DNA of 19,161 nucleotides from an uncultured Bacilli bacterium (GCA_947630585.1 CANRIE010000113.1:1-19161); one strand, 5' to 3'; shown: positions 7,130 to 15,719, counted from the stretch's first letter. A program made the numbers and translations. Notes: generated by a model not told the origin, from the sequence alone.

Positions 7130-9277
7130 TCACACCTTTCTTAAACTTTTATGACTATAAATTAACGTCTTTATACCATATGGTAATTTAAATGCAATCT
7201 TAAGTAATGTTCTTTTAGGGTCTTTTTTATTAGGAATAATTTCAACAACTCTTCCTGCCCCAAAGTTTTCATGATAAACAAAGTCTCCAACCTTATAATC
7301 CATTTCTTTTTCTTCATAAGTATCACTTAATTTAACTTTGTTATCTTTATTATAACACATTTTCTCATCATTGTTTGCAATTACTTTTATTCCAACATCA
7401 TCAAGTAAATCATCATCTATTTCTTTTATAAACCTGCTAACCGGATTCATCTGGTCACTTCCATATAAAAGCCTAATTCTCGCATTTGTTATAAAAAGTT
7501 TTTTCTTGCATCTTGTAATTGCAACGTAGCAAAGTCTTCTCTCTTCTTCTATCTCTTCACTTGAAAATAAAGAATTAGCATGAGGGAAGATGTTTTCTTC
7601 CATTCCAACTAGAAAAACATAATCAAATTCTAAGCCCTTAACAGCATGAATTGTCATTAAACTAATCGCATTTTGCTCTTCCTTAACCTCCGTGTTATCA
7701 CTTATTAAACTTACATTAAGTAAGAAATCTTCAAGGGAGATAACCCCTTCTTTATCTTCAAAAGTTTTAGCAACGGATTTAAATTCTTCAAGGTTTTCAA
7801 GACGAACCTCAGCATCAAGTGATTTTTCATTCTTGTATTCAGCTTTAATTCCACTTTTCTCTAAAACAAGATCAATAAACTCCGTTAAAGGCATCGTATC
7901 TTTTAACTTTTTTAATTCTTCAATTGTATTTTTAAATAATAATTCTTTACCACTTGTAATAGCATCATATAAACTCGTATTACCGCTAGATGCTTTAACA
8001 ACTAAATTACTTAATGTCTTCTCACCTATTCCTCTTCTTGGCACATTGATAATTCTCTCTAGACTCACGTCATCATTTGAATTATGAATAAGCCTTAAAT
8101 AAGCAAGTAAGTTTTTAATCTCAGCTCGGTTATAGAAATTAACTCCTCCAACTATTTTATAAGGAATATTTAATTTAACTAACATATCTTCAAAAACCCT
8201 GGATTGCGCATTAGTTCGATATAAAATAACCATATCTTTTAAGTTCACATTTTCACTCATTAATTCTTGAATTTTCGATGTTACAAACTTAACTTCATCA
8301 AGACCAGAACTTGCTCTATAATAACTTATTTTATCACCAATATCTAAATTAGAAAATAAATTTTTTTCTTTTCTATTAACATTATTTTTAATAACACTAT
8401 TAGCAGCTTTTAATATAGTTTTTGTACTTCGATAATTTTCTTCTAAGTTAATTATTTTAGCATTCTTATAATCTTTTTCAAAATTTAATATGTTTTTGTA
8501 ATTTGCTCCTCTAAAGCCATAGATTGCTTGATCAGCATCTCCAACACTACAAATATTTTTATATTTACTTGCTAATAATTTCGTTAATCGATATTGAGCT
8601 TCATTAGTATCTTGATATTCATCAATTAAGATATATTTAAACTTTTCTTGATAACTTGCTAAAATATCAGGACGATTAGTAAATAATTTAATAGGTAAAA
8701 TTAATAAATCATCAAAATCTAGGGAATTATTTTTATTTAAATCATCTTCATATCTTATATAAACTTCTGATACAATTTTATCATATTCAGTTAAAGCCTG
8801 TTTTTTATAATCAAAAGATGATGTTAACTCATTTTTTAAACTACTTATTTTATTTCTAATTCCCCTAGGATTATATTTATCAGTATCTAAATTCATACTT
8901 TTTAGAATCTTTTTAATAATTGTTAAAGAATCATCACTATCAAAAATAACAAAATTTTTATCATAACCTAAATATTCGTAGTTTTCTTTGATTATTCGGA
9001 GTCCAAAAGAATGGAAGGTTGATATTTGCATCCATCTTGCCCTATTTCCAACTAGTTTAATAATTCTCTCTCGCATCTCACTTGCTGCTTTATTTGTAAA
9101 TGTTATTGCTAAAATATTATCTGGGTCAACACCATTCTCGATTAAATAAGCAATCCTTGTTGTTAAAACTCTTGTTTTTCCACTTCCTGCACCAGCCAAA
9201 ACTAAGAGAGGCCCATTTATATATTCAACAGCTTCTTTTTGTTTATCATTTAATTTTTCTAATATATCTATATCCAT
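7130..9277 (-). CDS. pcrA: ATP-dependent 3'-5' DNA helicase PcrA (UvrD/Rep family)
   Basis: A superfamily 1A helicase of 715 aa, close to the Bacillus PcrA length. Motifs in order: the Q motif LNDKQKEAV (9-17), Walker A AGAGSGKT (28-35), TFTNKAA (59-65), Walker B DEYQDTN (219-225), motif III GDADQAIYGFRGA (246-258), motif IV LEENYRST, motif V MTIHAVKGLEFD and motif VI VAITRCKK. A Tudor-like RNA polymerase-binding end follows (YKVGDFVYHENFGAGRVVEI, about 650-700). PcrA works in repair, plasmid replication and removal of RNA polymerase or RecA from DNA. The ATG at 9277 follows AGAGGT. It is first in the operon with the nucleotidyltransferase, lipoprotein and ligA. Confidence 0.97.
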   Translation of the reverse strand: MDIDILEKLNDKQKEAVEYINGPLLVLAGAGSGKTRVLTTRIAYLIENGVDPDNILAITFTNKAASEMRERIIKLVGNRARWMQISTFHSFGLRIIKENYEYLGYDKNFVIFDSDDSLTIIKKILKSMNLDTDKYNPRGIRNKISSLKNELTSSFDYKKQALTEYDKIVSEVYIRYEDDLNKNNSLDFDDLLILPIKLFTNRPDILASYQEKFKYILIDEYQDTNEAQYRLTKLLASKYKNICSVGDADQAIYGFRGANYKNILNFEKDYKNAKIINLEENYRSTKTILKAANSVIKNNVNRKEKNLFSNLDIGDKISYYRASSGLDEVKFVTSKIQELMSENVNLKDMVILYRTNAQSRVFEDMLVKLNIPYKIVGGVNFYNRAEIKNLLAYLRLIHNSNDDVSLERIINVPRRGIGEKTLSNLVVKASSGNTSLYDAITSGKELLFKNTIEELKKLKDTMPLTEFIDLVLEKSGIKAEYKNEKSLDAEVRLENLEEFKSVAKTFEDKEGVISLEDFLLNVSLISDNTEVKEEQNAISLMTIHAVKGLEFDYVFLVGMEENIFPHANSLFSSEEIEEERRLCYVAITRCKKKLFITNARIRLLYGSDQMNPVSRFIKEIDDDLLDDVGIKVIANNDEKMCYNKDNKVKLSDTYEEKEMDYKVGDFVYHENFGAGRVVEIIPNKKDPKRTLLKIAFKLPYGIKTLIYSHKSLRKV

Positions 9278-9295
9278 AATAAGTACCTCTTAATA

Positions 9296-9304
9296 ATTGT
9301 AACA
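9296..9304 (-). promoter_or_regulatory. Probable extended -10 promoter of the pcrA operon
   Basis: TGTTACAAT read on the minus strand (hexamer 9301-9296) is an extended -10 about 19 nt before the pcrA ATG. No strong -35 is placed 16-18 nt upstream; a TTGATA lies 21 nt away. It follows the smpB terminator directly. Confidence 0.45.
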
Positions 9305-9345
9305 AATAACTAAAATAAAGTCTATCAAAAGACAAAAATTTTTAC

Positions 9346-9379
9346 AAAAAAAATTAAGATAAATTTTATCTATCTTAAT
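9346..9379 (-). terminator. Intrinsic terminator of the rnr-capA-smpB operon
   Basis: ATTAAGATA (9379-9371) pairs with TATCTTAAT (9361-9353) around a 9-nt loop and is followed by eight T on the minus strand. The 5' arm includes the smpB TAA stop codon. The stem is A/T-rich, but its length and T-run make the call good. Confidence 0.8.
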
Positions 9380-9815
9380 ATTTATATTTACTATTTTTTC
9401 TCTCTTCTCTTGCAATATCTCGCTCCTTTATAGTTTCTCTTTTATCATAATTCTTTTTTCCCTTACATAACCCAAGTAATATTTTAACTTTATTCTTTTT
9501 AAAATATAATTTTAAAGGTATTAAAGTTAATCCTTCTTGCCCTATTTTATCATTTAATTTCAAAATTTCTCTTTTATGTAAAAGGAGTTTCCTACTTCTT
9601 CTTGGATCATGATTAAAAATATTTCCTTCTTTATATTCTGCTATATGAGCATTAACTAAATATACTTCATTTTTTCTTATAATTGCATAACTATCTTTTA
9701 AATTAACTTTCCCAAGTCTAATAGCTTTAATCTCAGTTCCAGTTAACACAATACCAGTTTCTATTTCTTCTAAAATAAAGTAATTATATTTAGCTTCGCG
9801 ATTAACAACTTCCAT
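9375..9815 (-). CDS. smpB: tmRNA-binding protein SmpB
   Basis: SmpB binds tmRNA and guides it to ribosomes stalled on truncated mRNAs, starting trans-translation. This 146-aa protein has the family landmarks: NREAKYNYFILEEIETGIVL (about 4-23), GTEIKAIRLGKVNLKDSYA, NHDPRRSRKLLLHK (about 68-81) and the basic C-terminal tail RETIKERDIAREERKNSKY, which folds as a helix in the mRNA channel. The ATG at 9815 abuts the TAA of the CapA-like gene, whose last codons contain the GGAGGG ribosome site. The gene lies in an operon with rnr; RNase R degrades the defective mRNAs released by this pathway, so the grouping makes sense functionally. Confidence 0.97.
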   Translation of the reverse strand: MEVVNREAKYNYFILEEIETGIVLTGTEIKAIRLGKVNLKDSYAIIRKNEVYLVNAHIAEYKEGNIFNHDPRRSRKLLLHKREILKLNDKIGQEGLTLIPLKLYFKKNKVKILLGLCKGKKNYDKRETIKERDIAREERKNSKYKY

Positions 9816-10988
9816 TTAACCCTCCAAACTTCGAACACTAACCTTATCGGAATAAGCTTTGACAACTTTACTATATTTATCATAATAAGACTTGTAACCA
9901 TTTAAAATATTATTATTAAGTTCATGATATGGATAAACTATAAAGCCATTGTATCTTGCTGTATAAATTAAGGTTCCTTCGATATTATCAAAAGAAATTG
10001 TCGTTTTACCATGATACTCTTCTTTTTTGATATCCAAAGATAACATAAGCCCGGTTAATCTTTCAACGCCAACTTGACTTGAGATAAAGTTACCTAAAGA
10101 ATAAATTACTAAAGTATCATCTATATATTCAACGGGTTCAATAACATGAGGATGCGTTCCAATTATAAGGTCAACTCCAAGTGATGCTAAATACTTAGCA
10201 ATTTCTTTTTGTTCACTTGTTGGATAGGTAACATACTCCGTTCCCCAGTGCATAGCAACAATTAATAAATCAACTTTATCCCGATAGTTTTCAATTTCTT
10301 TTTTTACTAAATCTTTATCATAAACATTAACTAAATATTCTTTACCACTTGGAACAATTAACCCATTAGTATAGGTTGTATATGACAAAAATCCATATTT
10401 AATTCCATTTATTTCTTTAACGATAACCTCGTCTCTCTCGTCAAATGATGAATAAGAGCCTCGAGCTAAAATTTGGTCTTTCTTGGTATTCCAATAATTC
10501 CTAGAATTTAAAACTCCCTTTTCTCCTCGATCAATTGTATGGTTAGTTGCAAGGGATGTAATATTAAACCCAGCATCAATAAACGCATCTCCAACTTCAT
10601 ATGGTGAATTAAATAAAGGGTAAGTTGAAAGACCTAATTCCGTACCTCCTAAAATGGTTTCTTGATTGTAGTACGCTAGATCATAAGGTTCTGTTATTTT
10701 TTTAATATGTTCAAGCATTGGTTTAAAATCATAACCATTATAATTAGCATATTTATGAGCTGTTTCATAAACTGTTCCATGAATTAACGCGTCCCCAACC
10801 ATCACCATACTTGCTTTACTTTCTTTTTTAGTATCAATAGTTTTATAAACAACATCAATTTTTCTATTTGCAACACTTTCTTCTCTTTGTAAATATAAAC
10901 CAATTACTGACGAGATTACTACTAAAAGTGTTAACAAAAGAAAATTACGAATGTTTCGTCTTAACTTTCTGCTTTTCCTTCTTTTCAT
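9816..10988 (-). CDS. CapA/PgsA-type metallophosphoesterase, membrane-anchored
   Basis: About 390 aa with a very basic amino end (MKRRKSRKLRRNIRN), one hydrophobic helix (FLLLTLLVVISSVIGLYL, about 16-33) and an external domain of the PGA_cap family. Visible motifs are VMVGDALIHG, YYNQETILGG, LATNHTIDRGEKGVLNS, VAMHWGTEYVTYPTSEQ, DLIIGTHPHVIEPVE and YSLGNFISSQ, with the metal-binding Asp, Asn and His residues kept. Family members take part in poly-gamma-glutamate capsule synthesis, but no pgsB/pgsC partner is here, so the substrate is open. A GTG at 10997 would add three residues but sits against its ribosome site; the ATG at 10988 has AAGGGTG at better spacing. It overlaps the end of rnr by 44 nt and abuts smpB. 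Confidence 0.87.
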   Translation of the reverse strand: MKRRKSRKLRRNIRNFLLLTLLVVISSVIGLYLQREESVANRKIDVVYKTIDTKKESKASMVMVGDALIHGTVYETAHKYANYNGYDFKPMLEHIKKITEPYDLAYYNQETILGGTELGLSTYPLFNSPYEVGDAFIDAGFNITSLATNHTIDRGEKGVLNSRNYWNTKKDQILARGSYSSFDERDEVIVKEINGIKYGFLSYTTYTNGLIVPSGKEYLVNVYDKDLVKKEIENYRDKVDLLIVAMHWGTEYVTYPTSEQKEIAKYLASLGVDLIIGTHPHVIEPVEYIDDTLVIYSLGNFISSQVGVERLTGLMLSLDIKKEEYHGKTTISFDNIEGTLIYTARYNGFIVYPYHELNNNILNGYKSYYDKYSKVVKAYSDKVSVRSLEG

Positions 10989-13119
10989 CCTTTTCACCCT
11001 TTTCTAATATAAAATCAATTTGTCTTAAATCTTTATTTGCATCTAAAACTTTTATTTTTACTTTGCTTCCAATTGTATATACAGTATGTGTTCCAGCCTC
11101 AATTATCGTTTCTGTATTTGCATCATATATTAATTTTGTATCCCCATCTAACCTAATCATTCCTTCAATTAGTTTCTCGGGTAGCATTACAAACATTCCA
11201 AATGAGGTAATTCCAGAAATTATTCCTTCGTATGTCTCTCCAATATGAGACTCCATATATTCAGCCATTTTCATCTTATCGACTTCTCGTTCACAATCAA
11301 TACTTGCTCGTTCTCTTTCACTAGATGTTAGACAAATCTCATCTAAAACACTTTCAAAATGGCTAATTTTTTCATTTGTGACCCCATCACTTTTAAAGAA
11401 ATATTCTCTTAAAAGTCTATGGGTTGTTGTATCTGGATATCTTCTAATAGGAGATGTGAAATGCGTGTAATCTCTTAAGGCAAGTGCGAAATGACCAATA
11501 TTATTAGTCTGATATTTAGCTTTATCCATACAACTTAGCATTAAAGTTGCAAGTATTTCATAAGCTTCACTATCCTTTAATTTATCAAGTATTCTTTGAA
11601 TCATTTTTTGATTAATATTTCCATTTAAATTTTCTTTAATTCGAATTCCAAGTAGCTCAAGCCGTTTTATAAATGTTCTTAGTCTTTCAACATTCACATC
11701 TCCATGAACCCGATATATTCCAGGTAATCCCATATTGTCGATGTAGGACGCAACACACTCATTTGCAACAATCATAAAGTCTTCGATTAACTTTTCACCA
11801 ATCCCCCGATATCTTTTCTTAATATCTAAGACATTCCCATCATCATCAACAATAATTTTTGCTTCATCAACATCAAAATCAATATAACCTTGATTTATTT
11901 TTCTTTTTCTAAGGATATCCGATAGCTCCTTCATCTTCTTTAAAGTCGGAACGAATTCTTGATATTTAGAATCAACAATACCTCTTTCTAAAATATCATT
12001 TACTTTATTATAAGTCATTTGAATTCTTGATCTGATAACTGATGGAAAAATTCTGTAATCAACAATTTTGCCATTTTTATCTATTTCCATAACACAAGAA
12101 ATACTTAATCTATCTACATTTGGATTTAATGAACAAATCCCATTTGATAATTGATGAGGAAGCATTGGAACTACTCTATCTGCTAAATATACGCTTGTAC
12201 CCCTCTTCCTTGCTTCCAAGTCAAGTGGCGAATTCTCGTTTACATAATAACTAACATCTGCAATATGAACTCCTAATTCATAGTTACCATTTGAAAGTTC
12301 TTTTAAACTAATTGCATCATCAATATCCTTAGTGTCATCCCCATCAATTGTAAATATTTCCATATCCCTTAAATCTGTTCGACCTTTTAAATCAGATTCT
12401 CTAACCTCACTTGGAATGGTTTTTAACTCCTTAATAACATTTTCAGGAAACTCTACATCAAAATCATGTTCAGCAAGAACAGCTATAATATCAATTCCTG
12501 GATCATTCTTATGTCCAATTCGTTTTTTTAAAATTGCTGTTGGCATCTTCTTTTTTAAATTATTATTTAAAGTAATGGTTATTAAATCTCCTGAAACTAA
12601 CTTAGAAACTTCTTCTCCTTCTAACAATAACTTCGTCATTTTATTATCATTATTTAAGACACAAAACCAAACATTATTTTCAACTACTACTTCAGCAACT
12701 TTCGTTTTAGGATCTCTTTTTAAAACTTTTAAAACTTTTCCTTCACATTTACTAGTATTAGTTTTACCTCTTGTTATATTAACTAAAACTAAATCACCAT
12801 CCATCGCTCCATTTCGATAACTACTAGGAATAAAGATATCATCACTTAAATTAGCAACACTTACAAATCCATATTCACCCTTTGTTTCTTCAAATATTCC
12901 TTTATACATATTTTTAGAAAGATCAGAATCAACAAAATTCATATATCTTCCATGTTTTGTCATATATAAATCGTATTCCGCTTCCATTTCTCTTATTATA
13001 CTTATTATCATGCTATCCATATCTTTTGAATACTTTAAACTTTTAATAATCTCAATTGTATCCCTGGCCTTCTTATCACTTAATAAAGTTGTTATTTCTT
13101 TTTTTATTTCATCTTTCAT
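10945..13119 (-). CDS. rnr: Ribonuclease R (RNB-family 3'-5' exoribonuclease)
   Basis: A processive 3'-5' exoribonuclease for structured RNA. About 724 aa: an N-terminal helical/HTH-like part, cold-shock domains (GEYGFVSVANLSDDIFIPSS, about 81-100), the RNB catalytic core with RDMEIFTIDGDDTKDIDDAI (about 251-270, metal-binding aspartates kept), HIADVSYYV, RRYPDTTTHRLL, a C-terminal S1 domain (GETYEGIISGITSFGMFVM) and a lysine-rich tail. A GTG at 13128 would add three residues but is only 2 nt from AGAGG, so I prefer the ATG at 13119 (spacing about 11). rnr next to smpB is common in Firmicutes; here a CapA-like gene separates them. Confidence 0.96.
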   Translation of the reverse strand: MKDEIKKEITTLLSDKKARDTIEIIKSLKYSKDMDSMIISIIREMEAEYDLYMTKHGRYMNFVDSDLSKNMYKGIFEETKGEYGFVSVANLSDDIFIPSSYRNGAMDGDLVLVNITRGKTNTSKCEGKVLKVLKRDPKTKVAEVVVENNVWFCVLNNDNKMTKLLLEGEEVSKLVSGDLITITLNNNLKKKMPTAILKKRIGHKNDPGIDIIAVLAEHDFDVEFPENVIKELKTIPSEVRESDLKGRTDLRDMEIFTIDGDDTKDIDDAISLKELSNGNYELGVHIADVSYYVNENSPLDLEARKRGTSVYLADRVVPMLPHQLSNGICSLNPNVDRLSISCVMEIDKNGKIVDYRIFPSVIRSRIQMTYNKVNDILERGIVDSKYQEFVPTLKKMKELSDILRKRKINQGYIDFDVDEAKIIVDDDGNVLDIKKRYRGIGEKLIEDFMIVANECVASYIDNMGLPGIYRVHGDVNVERLRTFIKRLELLGIRIKENLNGNINQKMIQRILDKLKDSEAYEILATLMLSCMDKAKYQTNNIGHFALALRDYTHFTSPIRRYPDTTTHRLLREYFFKSDGVTNEKISHFESVLDEICLTSSERERASIDCEREVDKMKMAEYMESHIGETYEGIISGITSFGMFVMLPEKLIEGMIRLDGDTKLIYDANTETIIEAGTHTVYTIGSKVKIKVLDANKDLRQIDFILEKGEKDEKKEKQKVKTKHS

Positions 13120-13140
13120 AATCCACACATCCTCTTAATA

Positions 13141-13169
13141 AGTATAACACGTATATATTAAGAAGTAAA
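13141..13169 (-). promoter_or_regulatory. Promoter of the rnr operon
   Basis: On the minus strand TTTACT (13169-13164) and TATACT (13146-13141) are spaced 17 nt, and a TG one base before the -10 gives TGTTATACT. The -10 ends about 22 nt before the rnr ATG. Confidence 0.65.
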
Positions 13170-13206
13170 TTACGTTTTAGTATTTTTATTTTTTTATTTT
13201 TTATAA

Positions 13207-13944
13207 TTACTTAATATTTTTTTCAAAATATTTATTTAAATATTCTTTTTCATCTTGAAAATTTATATAATGATTTCTTTCTTTATATAATTTATAAATA
13301 CTATTACTAATACTTATCTTTTTATATTTAAAATCATATAAATATCTTTCTAATAAAAATTTCTTATAATAATATTTAATATCTTTTAAACTTTTAATTA
13401 TTTTAAATATTAAAAATATACACATTAAAAATAAATTAAAATTATGATAATTAAATAAACAAAATAAAATTAATAAAATAATACTTATTATCGAAATACT
13501 TAAAGTTATATAAAAACTTTTTAAATAAGTAAAAAATTTATCTAAAATTAAATTAAGTAATCTTCCTCCATCAAGTGATAATATAGGAAGTAAATTAAAT
13601 GTTAAAATAGTTAAATTATATGTTTTAATATAACTATATTTAAAAAAATAATTTAAAATAATATAAGTTATTATTTGAAATATTGGTCCTGCAAGTATAA
13701 TTAATATTTCTTTATTAATACTTCTATTTTCTTTAGTATCAAATAAAGTTAAGCCTCCATATGGATAAAAAGTAATACTTTTAATTTTCCATTTAAATAT
13801 AATTCCAACTATTGCATGCCCCATTTCATGACAAAATAAAAGAATAAAGATAAATGTAAATTCTTTAAATAAACCTGATAGTAATATTAATAATAAAAAT
13901 AAATAAAACGTATTATCAAACTTAATTTTTGATATAATCTTCAA
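13207..13944 (-). CDS. spoIVFB: SpoIVFB-like site-2 (M50) intramembrane metalloprotease
   Basis: A 245-aa polytopic membrane protein with the S2P zinc site: His39-Glu40-Met-Gly-His43 inside a hydrophobic helix, and NLLPILSLDGGR (117-128) supplying Asp125. The PYGG motif at 61-64 and KKFLLERYLY (about 194-203) match Bacillus SpoIVFB, which cleaves pro-sigma-K in the mother cell. The end is shorter than in Bacillus (about 288 aa): the CBS-domain region is reduced to a short stretch ending NYFEK-like (LNKYFEKNIK). Translation probably starts at TTG 13944, with GGAA 9 nt upstream, inside the end of the SpoIVFA-like gene. The next in-frame ATG lies within or past the active site. The gene is extremely A/T-rich. 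Pairing with a SpoIVFA homologue is the strongest support for the name. Confidence 0.8.
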   Translation of the reverse strand: MKIISKIKFDNTFYLFLLLILLSGLFKEFTFIFILLFCHEMGHAIVGIIFKWKIKSITFYPYGGLTLFDTKENRSINKEILIILAGPIFQIITYIILNYFFKYSYIKTYNLTILTFNLLPILSLDGGRLLNLILDKFFTYLKSFYITLSISIISIILLILFCLFNYHNFNLFLMCIFLIFKIIKSLKDIKYYYKKFLLERYLYDFKYKKISISNSIYKLYKERNHYINFQDEKEYLNKYFEKNIK

Positions 13945-14509
13945 ATTTTAAATATTCCTGATTCTTTTCAAAAACTAAATATAAATTACTATCTTTGGTT
14001 TCTCCTAAAAAGTTACCTTTAGTAACATAATCATACATTTTAACACTTACATTATCTAAATTACCATACCAAATATCAACACCATCTATTCCTTCTATAA
14101 TAACTGAATTACCATAGTTATCCATTTCACCTGTAAAAACAACAATTCCACTTTCTATAATTGGCACTAAATATTTATTATTAACTTCTAATTTATAACC
14201 ATCATGATAAATATTATAGTTTTTATATTCTAATTTTTCATTAAATACTTCTTCTGTGTCTTCCATTTTATAACTAGGTAAAATCTTACCAAAATATTTA
14301 TTATATAAATTATTAATATAAGCAAATGAGATATTATCTTTAAATACTTTATCTTCCATGAATGTTTTAAATTTAGGATTCTTTTTCATTAATATTAAAC
14401 AAGTCATAACTAATATAAAACATATTAATAATTTACTTAAGATACTAATTAATATATTTTTCTTAGGTTTAGTTTTCGTTTTCATAAACTTACTAACATT
14501 ATTATCCAT
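13922..14509 (-). CDS. spoIVFA: SpoIVFA-like regulator with degenerate LytM/M23 domain
   Basis: About 195 aa: a basic cytosolic amino end (FMKTKTKPKK), one transmembrane helix (ISILSKLLICFILVMTCLIL, about 22-41), a linker, and a C-terminal LytM-like fold with IIESGIVVFTGEMDNYGNSV, GVDIWYGNLDNVSVKMYDYV and LVFEKNQEYLKFEDYI. The zinc-binding histidines of active M23 peptidases are absent: the expected HxH-type position reads WYGNL and the first ligand region reads IIEGIDG. It therefore cannot be a zinc endopeptidase and fits SpoIVFA, which holds SpoIVFB in check. The ATG at 14509 follows GGTGA; a GTG at 14518 would add three residues. The gene overlaps the protease gene by 23 nt. Confidence 0.75.
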   Translation of the reverse strand: MDNNVSKFMKTKTKPKKNILISILSKLLICFILVMTCLILMKKNPKFKTFMEDKVFKDNISFAYINNLYNKYFGKILPSYKMEDTEEVFNEKLEYKNYNIYHDGYKLEVNNKYLVPIIESGIVVFTGEMDNYGNSVIIEGIDGVDIWYGNLDNVSVKMYDYVTKGNFLGETKDSNLYLVFEKNQEYLKFEDYIKN

Positions 14510-14524
14510 ACTATTCACCAGTTA

Positions 14525-14530
14525 ATTATA
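14525..14530 (-). promoter_or_regulatory. -10 box of a possible spoIVFAB promoter
   Basis: TATAAT (14530-14525, minus strand) lies about 15 nt before the ATG at 14509, giving a very short leader. The sequence 17 nt upstream (GTCTTT) is a poor -35 and falls in the preceding terminator. I could not fit a sigma-E-type promoter. Weak call. Confidence 0.3.
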
Positions 14531-14544
14531 TTTTTAATAATAAG

Positions 14545-14566
14545 AAAAAAGACTAATTAATAGTCT
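14545..14566 (-). terminator. Intrinsic terminator after the surface-protein gene
   Basis: AGACTA-TTAAT-TAGTCT on the minus strand, followed by T residues (TCTTTTTTC). The 5' arm overlaps the TAG stop of the 377-aa gene. The 6-bp stem is short but has a clear T-run. Confidence 0.7.
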
Positions 14567-15698
14567 AAATTTCTAACGCATATGGACTTTCAGAAGTGCC
14601 ATCACCTTCTATAATTTTAACTTCTGATTTTAGATATAGACAAGGACGTACTGCTCTGCCCCAATAATTGTAACTTATATTCACACTACTAGAACTCGCC
14701 CAAGAAAGTACACTATAAGAAGACCAATAGTAAGGAGATAATAGCCATTCATCACTATTATGATTGGCATTATTATGAAGCCAACTTGTAGTGCTTCCAT
14801 CTTTATAACCTTGCATATAAGTATTCCAATAACTATTACTTAGTGAATATCCATAATCGCTTGGATATAACAAAGATATTTTGCCATTCCATGTTGCACT
14901 ATTGCCCATCCAAACATCACCGCCACTACAACTATCATTACAGCTTTTGTTTCCTCTTTCGTGTATATAAGAATTTATAGTAGTATCAGTTTCACTCACA
15001 ACATTTCCTAAATAATATTTTGCTTCTGCTATCATGGTTTTGGCGTTTTTACTCAAATAACTCATATATCCATCAATTGCCGATTTTGTTTCTTTATTAC
15101 TCCCTGCATTCAACCAATATTGTAGTCCTCCTGTTGCCCAATTATTTTTGTCACTATCTGTTCCAGTAATATAATTCCAATATGCATAATTACCACTACC
15201 TATTTTATAAATAGTACTATTAACTTCAAATGTTTCAGGAAATATTCCACTTAATATTTCATTTTTAACTATTTTTAAATGTTCATATCCTTCTTCGTCT
15301 TTAAATACTCCAATTATTCTCCATACATCACAACTATCTGCATTTTGGCGTTTTCCATCTTCACAATTGAAATATACATAGTTATTTATATCCGGTCCAC
15401 TATAACGATATTCTCTGATATTACTACTTTCAGTAATTACTTTAGAATTACTTTTTGTAACACCAATTATTCCTCCTGTAGCACCTAATGTATCTTTTAT
15501 TACTTTAGTTGCTATTTCTCCTTTAACAGGCATTTCATCTAAGGTTGTTATTTTTAATTTAATATCTGATTTTACAGTCTTATGAAAATAAGCATAACTA
15601 TAATTTCTAATTGTTAGAATTATATTATTTATACTTAATATTCCTAGTACTAAGACTATTACTTTACATATTCTTCTTTTTCTTTCATAACTATTCAT
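14565..15698 (-). CDS. Membrane-anchored, probably surface-exposed protein of unknown function, 377 aa
   Basis: Basic start (MNSYERKRRICK), one hydrophobic helix (VIVLVLGILSINNIILTI, about 13-30), then NYSYAYFHKTV, an arrangement seen in exported or anchored proteins. The external part contains NADSCDVWRIIGVFKDEEGY (about 117-137), LLYPSDYGYSLSNSYW, DEWLLSPYYWSSYS, and a Trp/Tyr/Ser/Asn-rich stretch ending GRAVRPCLYLKSEV and GDGTSESPYALEI. I recall similar WRIIGVF...YPSDYGY...RPVLYLK proteins as large paralogous families in gut Firmicutes; their function is not established. The ATG at 15698 follows GGAGGAA at proper spacing. The gene has no promoter of its own: a terminator ends 22 nt upstream, and the leader unit before it must supply the transcript. 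G+C is visibly higher than in the spoIVF genes next door. Confidence 0.7.
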   Translation of the reverse strand: MNSYERKRRICKVIVLVLGILSINNIILTIRNYSYAYFHKTVKSDIKLKITTLDEMPVKGEIATKVIKDTLGATGGIIGVTKSNSKVITESSNIREYRYSGPDINNYVYFNCEDGKRQNADSCDVWRIIGVFKDEEGYEHLKIVKNEILSGIFPETFEVNSTIYKIGSGNYAYWNYITGTDSDKNNWATGGLQYWLNAGSNKETKSAIDGYMSYLSKNAKTMIAEAKYYLGNVVSETDTTINSYIHERGNKSCNDSCSGGDVWMGNSATWNGKISLLYPSDYGYSLSNSYWNTYMQGYKDGSTTSWLHNNANHNSDEWLLSPYYWSSYSVLSWASSSSVNISYNYWGRAVRPCLYLKSEVKIIEGDGTSESPYALEI

Positions 15699-15719
15699 AT
15701 ATTTTTCCTCCTAAAACAC

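Noticed and set aside
13148..13222. Long imperfect inverted repeat (ATATTAAG ... CTTAATAT) between spoIVFB and rnr
   Set aside because: The arms are A/T-only with about 40 nt between them and no T-run; in DNA this A/T-rich such pairs are expected by chance.
14565..15698. Diversity-generating retroelement target
   Set aside because: No reverse transcriptase, accessory gene or template repeat is present in the window, so only the variable-looking composition remains.
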